NCBI GenBank assembly: GCA_038501625.1
Contig: JAZAYU010000004.1
Coordinates: 17,254,957-17,318,956 of the forward strand
Direction: 5' to 3'
DNA length: 64,000 nt
Source: Corbicula japonica
Taxonomy: Eukaryota; Mollusca; Bivalvia; Venerida; Cyrenidae
A model generated the notes under the pieces. That model made no database searches and was not told where the DNA came from. It saw nothing but the letters and a program-made list of their open reading frames with translations. The translations under genes were made by a program, and so were the position numbers. Positions 25,201 through 33,188 of this stretch are shown one piece after another (position 1 is the stretch's first letter; each line of letters starts with the position of its first letter).

Positions 25201-28200
25201 AAAACTGAAACAAAATTCTGGCCCTTGAACATGTACAATTCTATTTTATAAGTAAAAATTGCATAGTGTATTCAGATGACATATTTTAGTCAAGATCATA
25301 ACCTGCACATGATTTTTGTTTTATGGAAGTGTAGAAGGTGTGCAAAATGACGAAATAAAGTGCCCCAGTTGTAGCAGCAAATTTTAATGTGAATATTTTT
25401 GCTGGGAATCTTTTAACTTGACTTTGCAAAAATTATGTTAATGGACAATACCTTACTCATAAAATTGGGTAAGGATCCTTATTGGTCCCCCATGATACAA
25501 TACATGCACAATTAGATAAAAATTAAAATTTAAAATGACGTTTGATATTTTCATATAATACAATTCAAATATTGAACAGTATTTTGATTGATATTTGCAA
25601 TATAAAGTTTTTCAGCGACCAATAGTTATAAGTTACATTTAATATGTAGTATTTTGAGAGAGAAGTGTAGTGCCGACAGCATAAGGTCACTTCCAACAGC
25701 CTCGCTGTTGAGCTAGCTTTTCAGCGACGTAGTTGAAGTGTACCGACTGTCAAAACTAGTTAAGCAACAGTTTGCTCGGTCAATGCCTGGATGGGTGTCC
25801 TGCTGGGGGGTGGTTGGTTCGCCCCAGCTGGAGAACTACTTCACTGGTGTCAGAAGAGCGTGATTAACGAGCCCATGTGATTGTTTCGGAGCAGTAGGCT
25901 AGAAACTGCAGTCCACGGGTCTGTGCAGTTGATGCCTAAGCTCCGAAATATAAAGGAGGGGAGAGTATATAAGGCCGGCAGCATAAGGTCACTTCCAACA
26001 GCCTCGCTGTTGAGCTAGCTTTTCAGCGACGTAGTTGAAGTGTACCGACTGTCAAAACTAGTTAAGCAACAGTTTGCTCGGTCAATGCCTGGATGGGTGT
26101 CCTGCTGGGGGGTGGTTGGTTCGCCCCAGCTGGGGAACTACTTCACTGGTGTCAGAAGTTCAGAACTACTTCAGAAGTCACATTCTGTTGTTGTTTTTTA
26201 ACTATTACAGAAGAGATATTACAAAAGGGTCAAGATATCATTAAGTGAAAAGGTAATGTTTATCAGGAAAAGGGCAGACACGTGTGCTGAATGCACGTGA
26301 TTTAAACACAGTTATATTCTCACAAGTCAGGTTTCTTAATTATCGCACATCATCATTGCAATTAAATCAATTTCTTTAAAAAACAAAACAACTAAAATGA
26401 GACCCAAATTGAAATGATCACTGGAAAAAAGTTCCACTGGGGTTCAAACAAGGTTTGAGGCTGCATGTTTTATGGAAAAATGTTCAGGGAAAATATCAAT
26501 GAAATATTTAATATATACACAAATTATAGTGAAATATATTTCAAATTTAAAATGTCATGTGAAAATTAGGGATTACAGTCAAAACGGCCTCACGTAAAAA
26601 CGGCCTCAGGTTAAAACGGCCTCATTTTGGTTAAAACGGCCTCACTTTCAGAAAAATATTGGTTAAAACGGCCTCACTATTTTTTAAGTAGATGACCCTT
26701 GTTTGAATTACATTTTTTAAAGATGTTGTAGTAAATTGATGTGAAGAAAGAAATAGACACAACAAATTATTGTCATTATCATATTACTCGTGTGCGCATT
26801 TGAAAAGATTTTTTGTGTTGTTTAGATTTTGTGAATTTATGTAATTTAAATAGAACGAGAATTTTGTTCTAGTTACTGTTCTAACGTGCGTTAATAAATG
26901 CAAAATGAAGATACATTTATGTGTGCAAATGTTCATTAAACAGCATTTTGCTGTTACAGAGATTTTGATATTTTTATTTTACTGATGTCAGTGCAATGAC
27001 AACTCAAGACGGCCCTTAAATCAGAAAAACATTTCAAACAGAATACTGGAGAACGTGTACATTGATAATTAAATAAACACAGAAGGCAAAGAATTATACG
27101 TTTAATAGATATACCAAAAGTTTAATGATGAACAAAAATATATCAAAGTTAAGATTTAACTAATTAGCATTAGTTGCTTCTATTCACCATTATTAATAGA
27201 CCATCTGGGCAAGTGGCGATCTCAGTTCGCACACGCGTAAAGAGTCCTTCACACCTACTCAACATGACACCATTATTTTTGGGACAGACTGGCAAGTGAG
27301 AATATCCTGTCAATTACTGGCAATTAACAGTAACGGGGTGGTGTTTAAAATTGTATTACACAGTGTGATTTTAAGTTCTTAAAGAAATTGATGATGATTA
27401 AACTGAAGAAAAGTTATTAAATAAAATTAACAAAATCGGTAACATATACCCCATGTCGTAACACCTATGCAATGTCCTCTCTTCCATTTTTCTAACAACA
27501 TTAACATTTGCGCTGTCCCAGTCAAACATTATTTTAATTGAAAACAAAATGAAATATTCATAAAAATGTAAGAATTACTTTAAATCATTTACTAAATAAA
27601 CGAATTGCAAAGTAGTTTCCTTATAAATTTTAACTGATGCGGAAATAGATTATATAAGTGATGAGAAAATATACAAAATGTCAAGACTACTTATACCTAC
27701 GATCTTTACCTTTTTCCCCCTACCCTTTTCTCTAACAAATACATAGCTCTAATTCAGAAACAGACTGCCTTTTTTAATTTTCTTAAAATTTTTAATTTAA
27801 AACATACTTCTATTATCACTAAAGTTATTTCATCCCATTATTTTTATTGTCATTATCACTATCAATTATTGTTTAGTAGTTTAGTGAAAATTACTGTTAG
27901 AAATTTGTAAATCTATATAATAATTATTAAATATTAACAGGATTAAATTAGGTTTTCCTTAAAAAAATAAAGCATGCTGTTTTACAAAGAAATTTAACAT
28001 AATTATAAGAAATATCAACTAATAATTATTATAGACACCTGCACAAATTAGTATGATAATCAAATATGTCATCAAGGATGCGCGGTGGTAGATTTAAGTT
28101 GGCGAAATTAACCAAATTGAATACTGGATGTCTTTTTCAATGAACAGTATGCATTAATTTTATATTGGACAATCATTGTTTTTGATGAAAATAAAACAAG

Positions 28201-29418
28201 TATTAATTACTAAATTTGACCAATCACAGAATAAATGAACTTGTATATATAGAACAAACCAAGAATTAAACGAATTGACATGTACTCATCAAGAGTATTT
28301 AAGCAGTATAAATGATACCTTTTTTTTTTTTTGCTAATATAATATTTAAAATTTATTTTAAAATTGAGGCCGTTTTGACCAAAAAGTGAGGCCGTTTTAA
28401 CTAAAAGTGAGGCCGTTTCGACTAAAAGTGAGGCCGTTTTAACCAAACAATAAAAATGTGAGGCCGTTTTGACCAAATAGTGAGGCCGTTTTAACCAAAA
28501 TGAGGCCGTTTTAACTTGAGGCCGTTATAACAGGTCTAGGAAACGGCTGTTTTTACAGACAGTCTGTAAATTTACAGACTGTCAGTTTATTTATATATAA
28601 AAACATCTGTAAATTTATGGACAATGGTTGTTTCAAAAGGTGTCAAAAATTAAAATCTTGGTTCTACACCACACTGGGATAAAAATGAATGAAAATCTAC
28701 AAATAAATTAGTATTTCTTATTGTTAATAAACATAAATTTTTTAAAGAGATCATTATTATGTTCAAATAATTATGTGAAATGTTGTTAGGTCATCGATGA
28801 CTATGTTGGAGAGGAATTACCAGTGTGAACAAACTTCAACCATTTATATTTATGTCCTGTGCTATGCTCTTTTCTATCAGAATCAACAAAAATGCTTTAG
28901 ATTTAAGAATTTCTAAAATGAGTCAACTTTTGTATCAACCCTTGTCCATAAATTTACAGACTGATTTATCTATAAATAAACTGACATTCTGTAAATTTAC
29001 AGACAGTCCATAAAAACAGCCGTTTCCTAGACCTGTATAACCCGCACCCAAAAATTGGATAGATCTACTTTTCGAAATAACAGGGGTTTATTGGCATATT
29101 GTATCTTTTTTTTTTTCGAAAATCCTGGGAAATACACTGATTGCTTCATGTGTCTTTAAAAAGGGGTCGAATCGACAAGGGGTCGGGATGTCAAATGAAA
29201 TATGTAGGTTTCAAAAATGGTTAGGGGTCGAGATGTTCTGATTCCATCATCGTCAGCACGGATTTGCTGACCGGTTGGAGTGCACATAGTAAGACATTTA
29301 ATCAGAAAATTACCTCAGCCATTGATGCAGTTTGAAATGCCGTAAAAATTAGCATAAAGGCAATTCCAAGCATTATTATATTGTACAGCCTCACATCAAA
29401 GAGGCTGTCGCCCGCCAT
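13201..29418 (-). CDS. MFSD11: UNC93-like protein MFSD11 (major facilitator superfamily), complete, 12 coding exons
   Basis: A twelve-helix membrane protein of the UNC93/MFSD11 branch of the major facilitator superfamily; its substrate is not known. Exons, 5' to 3': 29418-29314, 22795-22719, 22012-21905, 19178-19099, 18845-18749, 17873-17691, 16911-16874, 16508-16443, 15406-15281, 14632-14455, 14111-13976, 13359-13201. All phases agree; the sum is 1353 nt, 450 residues (the human protein, from memory, is 449). Family stretches: YNIIMLGIAF and TAFQT in helix 1, SVIYIVFAVSNWLAPS, LWTAQGN and SRNSGIFWALLQC, LGLGDSSFNTQ, SPAFAIFKF, VAFFYSNYL and the C-terminal GYQTI. ATG at 29418 gives an MAGDSLFD start matching the family length. 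Introns are full of MITEs. Odd points: the exon 6 donor is GTACAG, and the frame stays open after the TGA (see 9845-9934). Confidence 0.96.
13436..13548. mobile_element. foldback MITE, CTCAAATCTCAAG family, copy 2 (decayed)
   Basis: AGTCTTAAATCTCAAGCATC pairs with ATCAGATGCTCCAGATA around GCTGAAATAG/CTATTTCAACC. Confidence 0.55.
13588..13760. mobile_element. 173 bp TA-flanked MITE (pogo/Tigger-like ends)
   Basis: The left end CAGTAAAATCCCTCATTAAG and the right end (read inverted) CAGTGAAACCTCACTGTTAA share the inner AAGACCACC. TA flanks both sides (13586-13587, 13761-13762), fitting a Tc1/mariner/pogo target duplication. It is non-autonomous and lies in MFSD11 intron 11. Confidence 0.8.
13764..14900 (-). 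other. introns around MFSD11 exons 10-11, nothing recognised
   Basis: AT-rich intron sequence between exons. No coding or clear repeat signal. Confidence 0.35.
15077..15274. mobile_element. GATCTGGATCTACACTG-family MITE, copy 8
   Basis: Begins GTTAACCACTTACTCCATAG and ends ATCTATGGAGTAAAGAATTA. The middle is shortened. Confidence 0.75.
15757..15840. mobile_element. foldback MITE, CTCAAATCTCAAG family, copy 3 (half)
   Basis: Only the left arm is present: GGGCCCAAGATAAAAAACTG, GACTCAAATCTCAACCTTC, TGATTGGCTGAAATGAAG. Confidence 0.65.
15841..16442 (-). other. intron, nothing recognised
   Basis: AT-rich lower part of the MFSD11 intron between exons 8 and 9. No coding signal. Confidence 0.35.
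17116..17468. mobile_element. foldback MITE, CTCAAATCTCAAG family, copy 4, with an inner insertion
   Basis: The outer arms GGTTATAAAACTGAGCATGG and CCATGCTCAGTTTTAAAACC enclose a second inverted pair (TTTTTTCATGCTCGGCTCAA near 17190, and TTGAGTTAAGCATGAAAAAA near 17382). The extra ~200 bp are absent from the other copies. Confidence 0.7.
17930..18108. mobile_element. GATCTGGATCTACACTG-family MITE, copy 9
   Basis: GTGTAGATCTAGATCAGC and GTGTCAGCTGATCTGGATCT, centred on the element's usual AAAAGCGAACAGTG. Confidence 0.7.
18312..18462. mobile_element. foldback MITE, CTCAAATCTCAAG family, copy 5 (best palindrome)
   Basis: Arms meet at GAAATGGCGACTGGTCGCCA. CTCAAATCTCAAGGATCTGA on the left faces TCAGATGCTTGAGATTTGAG on the right, almost without mismatches, so it is a recent copy. 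Confidence 0.85.
18575..18747. mobile_element. foldback MITE, CTCAAATCTCAAG family, copy 6, touching the exon 5 donor
   Basis: GTCAGCCAATTGGATGCTTT and GAGCCAATCGAATGCTTGAA are the two inner arms; the right end GGTCTCTGATCTTGGTCTC runs to the GTAAGT of MFSD11 exon 5 (GT at 18748-18747). Confidence 0.65.
19199..19420. mobile_element. GATCTGGATCTACACTG-family MITE, copy 10
   Basis: CATCTGATCAGGATCTAC and CAGGCTGATCTGGATCTACA with the centre TTCATTAGGTTATTTTTTCT. Confidence 0.65.
19443..21315. mobile_element. foldback element with ~200 bp arms, split by element C
   Basis: The left arm (about 19443-19645) starts near GACGGGGGTAGGACTAGGCA and runs through CTGCATCCGAAGATAGTTAA to CAGATGCCTAAGGTACC. 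The right arm is its inverse but in two parts: 19934-20029 (GGTACCTTAGGCATCTGG to ATCCGGACTATTT) and 21226-21315 (TGCCCAGTAAACCGCCATTT to TCCTACCCCCCG). Without the insert the element is about 680 bp. The loop (about 19646-19933) has no recognised content. It lies in MFSD11 intron 3. Confidence 0.85.
20030..21225 (+). mobile_element. tandem-repeat mobile element C, nested in the foldback element
   Basis: Head AAACAAGAGGGTCCATAGGA and GGTCACTCACCTG as in element A. The middle holds two diverged ~300 bp units (ACTAGACAATGCTACATACC recurs at about 20142 and 20463) and then one 166 bp unit of the element B type. The 3' segment with GTTGCCATGGCAAC and a GACG microsatellite is shared with B, and the end is AGGTGAGCTAAAAA. 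About 10 bp of the terminal hairpin are missing compared with A and B. The interrupted arm shows insertion into an A/T run without a clear duplication, as Helitron-type elements do. Confidence 0.8.
21597..21740. mobile_element. GATCTGGATCTACACTG-family MITE, copy 11 (short)
   Basis: TTAACCCTTCCTCCATATAT and TCTATAGAGGAAAGGGTAAA form the ends of a 141 bp copy with one inner pair. Confidence 0.75.
21811..21900. mobile_element. foldback MITE, CTCAAATCTCAAG family, copy 7 (half), touching the exon 3 donor
   Basis: The right arm only: TTTCAGCCAATTAGATTTTT, GAGATTTGAGACTGGTTTC, TTTATAACCTTCAGC. The donor of MFSD11 exon 3 (GT at 21904-21903) follows within a few bases. Confidence 0.7.
22013..22718 (-). 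other. MFSD11 intron 2, nothing recognised
   Basis: AT-rich. The phrase TTTGCACTTACCTGGTGTAG, which includes the exon 2 donor, has weaker echoes upstream (about 22450-22680), suggesting old local duplication of the exon end. Confidence 0.4.
22796..23459 (-). other. start of MFSD11 intron 1, nothing recognised
   Basis: Plain AT-rich intron. Confidence 0.35.
23460..23920. repeat. ~36 bp minisatellite with a ~110 bp higher-order unit
   Basis: GGCATGYTCARRGCATCMTGAGGGGGTGGCACTAA-like units (given as GGCATGTTCAGAGCATCC and TGAGGGGGTGGCACTAA) repeat about ten times. A three-unit block containing GCTCTAAGCATCATAAAGAA is present twice (about 23590 and 23700) almost unchanged. Confidence 0.85.
23921..25660 (-). 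other. MFSD11 intron 1, nothing recognised
   Basis: About 1.7 kb of AT-rich sequence without reading frames or repeats that I can see. Confidence 0.4.
25672..25857 (+). ncRNA. 5S-rRNA-like repeated unit, copy 1 (5S-derived SINE or variant 5S)
   Basis: The unit starts GCCGACAGCATAAGGTCACT. It contains AGTTAAGCAAC (25758-25768), identical to the 5S rRNA A-box region, followed at the spacing expected for 5S by CGGTCAATGCCTGGATGGG and TGTCCTGCTGGGG, which resemble the 5S intermediate element and C-box. By eye about three quarters of these ~50 positions match the remembered 5S consensus. The 5' half does not look like 5S. Family options are a 5S-derived SINE (SINE3 type) or a decayed 5S gene. Confidence 0.6.
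25884..25948 (+). other. long imperfect hairpin between the two 5S-like units
   Basis: Three nested pairings: TTTCGGAGC with GCTCCGAAA, TAGGC with GCCTA, and AACTGCA with TGCAGTT, closing on a ~13 nt loop. It is followed by GGAGAGTATATAAGGCC, which resembles a TATA box just before copy 2. Confidence 0.6.
25974..26158 (+). ncRNA. 5S-rRNA-like repeated unit, copy 2
   Basis: Differs from copy 1 at only a few positions over ~185 bp and starts 302 bp downstream of it. AGTTAAGCAAC is at 26060-26070 and TGGATGGGTGTCC at 26090-26102. A T6 run at 26194-26199 could end RNA polymerase III transcription. The TATATAAGG just upstream of this copy is replaced by AGTGTAGTG before copy 1. Confidence 0.6.
26569..29046. 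mobile_element. ~2 kb DNA element whose inverted ends are arrays of AAAACGGCCTCA
   Basis: The left end has five AAAACGGCCTCA phrases (about 26581-26677), mostly introduced by GGTT. The right end has eight of the inverse TGAGGCCGTTTT (about 28366-28520). Spacers differ, but the inner order is similar (…CATTTTGG, then …CACT…). The ~1.7 kb core is very AT-rich and has no long reading frame; the 88-codon minus-strand frame at 28210-28476 is the phrase array read through. The outer GGGATTACAG on the left and GGGTTATAACGG on the right (once the nested MITE is removed) may be the true termini. I know no named family with these ends. Confidence 0.75.
28531..29035. mobile_element. 505 bp MITE with CAGGTCTAGGAAACGGCTG ends, copy 1, nested
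   Basis: Ends are perfect inverted repeats over CAGGTCTAGGAAACGGC and extend with minor differences through TTTTTAYRGACWGTCTGTAA, about 65 bp. TATAA flanks both sides (28526-28530 and 29036-29040), a 5-bp target duplication. The site it entered is the right terminus of the GGCCTCA element. A second copy is in the SRSF2-like gene (43430-43879). Confidence 0.9.
29160..29232. repeat. array of AGGGGTCGA phrases, forward
   Basis: AAAAAGGGGTCGAATCGACA, then AAGGGGTCGGGATGTC and TTAGGGGTCGAGATGTT within 75 bp, in intron 1 about 80 bp from MFSD11 exon 1. The inverse array is at 29683-29790. Confidence 0.75.
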
Positions 29419-29680
29419 TTTGAAAAGTCACATGACATGCCCATGGACAAAACCACCAGAGAAACGGAAAAAAAAGAAACGCAATGGACACAAAATTGGA
29501 AATAAATTATATTTCAGATAATCTGTTAACTGGCAACTTATATACAGGGATCAGTAGGTTTACCTATAAACACATACCAAACAAAAAAAACCCAGTTTAC
29601 TTTCGATTTCAAACTTTAATTAAAAAAATACAACAGATGTAAACAAAAGCACAGACACCTGTTTAGAGGACTGTCGGACA
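29419..29680 (-). promoter_or_regulatory. 5' flank and probable promoter of MFSD11
   Basis: Sequence directly upstream of the ATG at 29418. No TATA box that I can place. CACATGACATGCCCATGG (about 29430-29447) is the only GC-richer part. Assigned by position only. Confidence 0.35.
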
Positions 29681-29682
29681 CT

Positions 29683-29790
29683 TCGACCCCTAAACACTTA
29701 GCCCCTTACCTATTCGACCCCTAAGATATCTCGACCCCTGCCATATCTCAACCACCTATTTTTGTGGGCATCTCGACCCCTTATTTATAA
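29683..29790. repeat. array of TCGACCCCT phrases (inverse of 29160-29232)
   Basis: TTCGACCCCTAAACACTTAG, ATTCGACCCCTAAGATATC, TCTCGACCCCTGCCATATC and ATCTCGACCCCTTATTT. Together with 29160-29232 it forms inverted phrase arrays ~450 bp apart with exon 1 of MFSD11 between them. Confidence 0.75.
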
Positions 29791-30148
29791 ATCCGGGAAA
29801 ATCATTTTATTTTCCAAATTATTATATCGATTTTGACATCGTTTGTATAAACGTATTATAGAGTTATAATATTGTAAAAAAAGAAGTACTCTTCTACGTT
29901 TTGAACAGAATTTAATTACTAAAAAAGACAAAAACGTATACATAATTAAATGCATTATAACAAATAACAATATAAAAATAATAAACATATAAGCCTTAAC
30001 AAATACATTTAGTACCAATAAAACCATAGTAAAACCTTTTACAGTACCACCGCATAATATTATATGAACAAATTTAAACTCAACAAATATTTACAAACAA
30101 CAGCACAATTGTTTTCAGAGTCCACATTGTATACTCGCTAAAAGTACA
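29791..30148. other. intergenic between MFSD11 and the MULE-derived gene
   Basis: AT-rich. The 80-codon minus-strand frame here is hydrophobic only because of AT richness. Confidence 0.4.
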
Positions 30149-31615
30149 TTAACGATATAAATATATAACCTGTTTCAAAAACTCCTCACAAACATTATCA
30201 TGGTCGTCGTACTGGTCCCACAGATCACAAATCCTCCCGCCCATGGCGACATAAGCCTCCCGGCGGTGTCTACCGACACCCTCCTCCGACACGCGCTGAA
30301 GATGTGACAAGCTTAGCCTCCTGTAGCAATAAACCAAAAAGGACATAAAACTCCGAGATCCGCGCCCTGCCTTGTGGTTTAGTCTGCGATGCCACCATGA
30401 AAATAAAAAAAATATATACTACAACGCATGTCTACGAAATAGCAATTAGAAATTAAATAAAAATGAAAGTGAAAAGAAGCGCTCATAACTTTTACGAGAC
30501 ATACCCTAAGAAACAACAAATGTAATAACAAATTATAGCTACTTAATTCGTATTGCATTTTTACTCAGCTATATAATTTTACGCACATTTGTTGTTAATT
30601 CTCACTGGCTGTCGGTAGACCGACTTCTCTTCTGTCGACCACAGTGAACTATCAATCCACTGGTCATGGACGTGGTCAAACACCTCCTGCAGTGGCTGAG
30701 AACTATCTTCTACCCAATCACGTAGGCGTTGGAATGCTCTCGGAATATCTCTTCCTGGCAGGAACGGCAGGGCAAGTAGCTTTCTGATGATCAAATGGGT
30801 TCCCTCCCTCTGCTGGTAGGTTGCCTGCAGCCCTTCCTCCTGCACTTTCCGCTGCACGGCCTGGGCCCAGTGGAAACCACAACCCTTCAGACTCGTTCCG
30901 GGAAACACCTCGCGAAGGGCCTACAAAAGACCTGCAATAAAACAAATAAATCTTATTCCAAGTGTCTCCGTCTGGTATTTTATTTCAATGAGACATATTT
31001 AGTCAGTTATATTTTATATATAATTGTTTTCACTTTCTTCAGTTTGTACACAGATGTCAATAGTGTTTTGTACTTAAAATGATGACAAAGACATTTTTAT
31101 ACTTACCAACTTCGATGTCCATGGAAAAAATCTCAACAACTGGAGCTTCTTCCCGGATGTCGATATCTTTCGTATGACCTAAAAAGACAAGAAAACGTAT
31201 GTTATTAATTGGTTAGTTACAAATTATACTTCTGTTACGATTATGATATATATTACCACATTTTCAAAGGAATTTGCTTTTTATAATGCGTTTTCATTAG
31301 TTAGTTTCCTGATATTTCAAAGTTTAATATAAGGTCATTTAATTTGTTTAGAACTTACAGCAGCGTAATCCTGCTTGCGACGTCGTGACATCATAGCAAA
31401 GATCACTGGCACCTGCTTCATGACGTCGCCCTGACGGATAAAAGCATGTATGATCCACAACTGAGTAAACGGCTTGTTGACGACCCGGAAGGTTCGATCC
31501 AGATACCATTTCCTTGACCGCTGGAGAAAATTCAACTGGTCAGCAGTTGCGAACAGTAAGAGCCGCTCCTCTCCTACTCGTAGATCTCTCGTACATCTCC
31601 CACAATAAAATCGTC
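30149..31615 (-). CDS. MULE (Mutator-like) transposase-derived gene, 5' part missing, spliced
   Basis: Four exon-like blocks carry the MULE transposase domain (PF10551 type) in order. A, about 31615-31361: ERLLLFATADQLNFLQ, RKWYLDRTFRVV, PFTQLWIIHAFI, KQVPVIFAMMSRR. B, 31178-31107, 72 nt. C, 30920 to about 30585: FPGTSLKGCGFHWAQAVQ, RKLLALPFLPGRDIP, WSTEEKSVYRQPV. D, 30320-30149: YVAMGGRICDLWDQYD, ending YLYR. Donors GTAAGT after A and B, GTAAAA after C, and acceptors before B, C and D join in phases 0, 0 and 2 without a stop. Odd points: DGTF of the family is DRTF here, and block B shows the expected D-x-E motif only in another frame, so catalysis is doubtful. Either a decaying intron-bearing element or a domesticated gene. 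The start is not found. Confidence 0.6.
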
Positions 31616-31798
31616 ATTCAAGTACCCGATGTACTCCTGAAAATTTTAGCAATGTGACAATCCAGATAATGATATTTCTTTGTACTACTTGAATTATAAA
31701 AAAAACATATGCTCGAAACTGTAATTTTAAATTGTATAATTTAAACTTTATTTTGACAGGATAAATAATGAGGTTGTGAAAACACATGATTAGATGCC

Positions 31799-32101
31799 CT
31801 GCGGGGTATCACGTGGTTTTGTTTTGAAACCATGCACGGTTAATGGCCGACCAAAATCGCCTGTTAGTTCATCTATGTTAGTTATTGTACAAAACGAATT
31901 CAAAGGGTAAACTACGCAACGCTGCGGGGAAAGTAAGTTACCAATGGAAAAGAAATTCAATTCCGCGTATGATAGGCTATATCTTGAAAAGTATAAACCG
32001 ATGTGAGCTATACAATAACTCTAACAGATTAACTTACAGGCGATTTTGGTCGGCCATTAACCGTGCATGGTATCAAAACAAAACCACGTGATTCCCCGCA
32101 G
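31799..32101. mobile_element. 303 bp MITE with ~65 bp inverted ends
   Basis: CTGCGGGGTATCACGTGGTT at the left matches the inverse of AACCACGTGATTCCCCGCAG at the right. The pairing runs on through CATGCACGGTTAATGGCCGA and CCAAAATCGCCTG. No convincing target duplication. The 68-codon frame inside is the arm read through. Confidence 0.85.
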
Positions 32102-32568
32102 TGAGATGTCATTGTTTTACTGATGAACTAAACTCCTCCAGGTCGTTGTTCCGGTCGTTTGGGCTAATGAAATCGGATCTTGGCCACCATCACACATCGG
32201 GCAGAAATCACCTTGCTGTGCAACATAATACACGACCGTTCAGTCACCGCTACAGTCCTCATTTCCGAGGTGCTTTCACTTGCCCAGAACATGTTCCCTG
32301 ACTGTCAACAATAGTTCATATTCCTGGATGAAATGAACTGGGATGCCGAATAGATCAATCACAAGCTACGCCATCTTTCAGGCCGTGTATCTTGGATTAA
32401 TACAGTTAGCCAACAAGACTTCCATACATGGCTTGGAGCAGTACCTCATATTTATGGTACAGAAGGACTTCACCTCTGCCCAGAAATGACGTGAAAGGCT
32501 GGCTGCCAATGTAGAGTCGTTGACTCGAAAGTTATCCATATCCCTAAGGCTTCTACTACACAGTGTTA
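32102..32568. other. intergenic, nothing recognised
   Basis: GC content is higher than around it and there are short frames on both strands. It may be decayed coding sequence of the neighbouring MULE-type element, but no motif shows it. Confidence 0.35.
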
Positions 32569-32832
32569 TCAAATTGAATGATTCTCTACAAGAGCGTCAA
32601 CAAGTCCGTTCTCTTCAAGAGAATCATCGGGTTTGTCCTCTGCAACCATGTCAACAGGGCGGCTCTCTGCAACGGTTGAGTTCTGCTAGTGTCAACAGGT
32701 TGTTCCTCTGCAACGGATGAATCCTCTGCCAGAACGTCAACAGGTTGGTCCTCTGCAAGAGAGCCAACGTGCTGGCGCTCTGCTAGAGCGCCAATGTGTC
32801 TGTCCTCTGCTAGAGAGTCAACAAAATGGTAC
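32569..32832 (-). pseudogene. coding fragment with ~11-residue acidic repeats
   Basis: Read on the minus strand, the ~30-33 bp minisatellite translates as VDSLAEDRHIGALAERQ, HVGSLAEDQPVDVLAED and SSVAEEQPVD. After one frame change near 32690 it goes on as VDMVAEDKPDDSLEE and LVDALVENHSI, then TGA at 32571-32569. That both sides of the frame change keep the VDxLAED pattern argues that this was protein-coding and is now broken by one indel. An in-frame TAA lies just upstream of the first repeat. I do not recognise the protein. Confidence 0.5.
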
Positions 32833-32949
32833 CCGAGATCTTACTTCTGAATCATCCTTCCGCACCGGATACCAGCCGGTATAGAAATTGTGTGCATTTT
32901 AAAAAATGTGCAGGTAATCAGGGTAGTAAGAAGCAAGTTAAGAGTGTCC

Positions 32950-33188
32950 TAAATGATAAAGTATTTATGTACAAAGTCCTGCAAGTGTTGTTGTAAAGAG
33001 AAGTCGCTATTACCTCAGTACTGATGAAATTCAGCTTGTTGGTGATGGTAGTGGTACAGTGAGGTCAAAAACTGATAGAATGATAATTTCTAGTGAAGCA
33101 GCTGACATCTTTATTCAAAACGTACCTGAAAGTATTATTAATGAACCTCGGTATATGCCACATTCTGACATTTCAGACTCTTTTTAAG
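32950..33188 (+). pseudogene. open stretch of unknown coding remnant
   Basis: About 75 codons open to TAA near 33186, with balanced composition including STDEIQLVGDGSGTV, RMIISSEAADIFIQNVPES and PRYMPHSDISDSF. No start codon at a sensible place and no family recognised. It could be an exon of a mobile element. Confidence 0.3.

Noticed and set aside
25672..26158. Two ~185 bp copies as long terminal repeats of a retrotransposon
   Set aside because: They are only ~117 bp apart, lack TG…CA ends, a primer-binding site and a polypurine tract; the 5S-like control region fits better.
26581..28520. GGCCTCA arrays as a CRISPR-like array
   Set aside because: Phrases are short, in inverted orientation at two ends with irregular spacers, in eukaryotic DNA.
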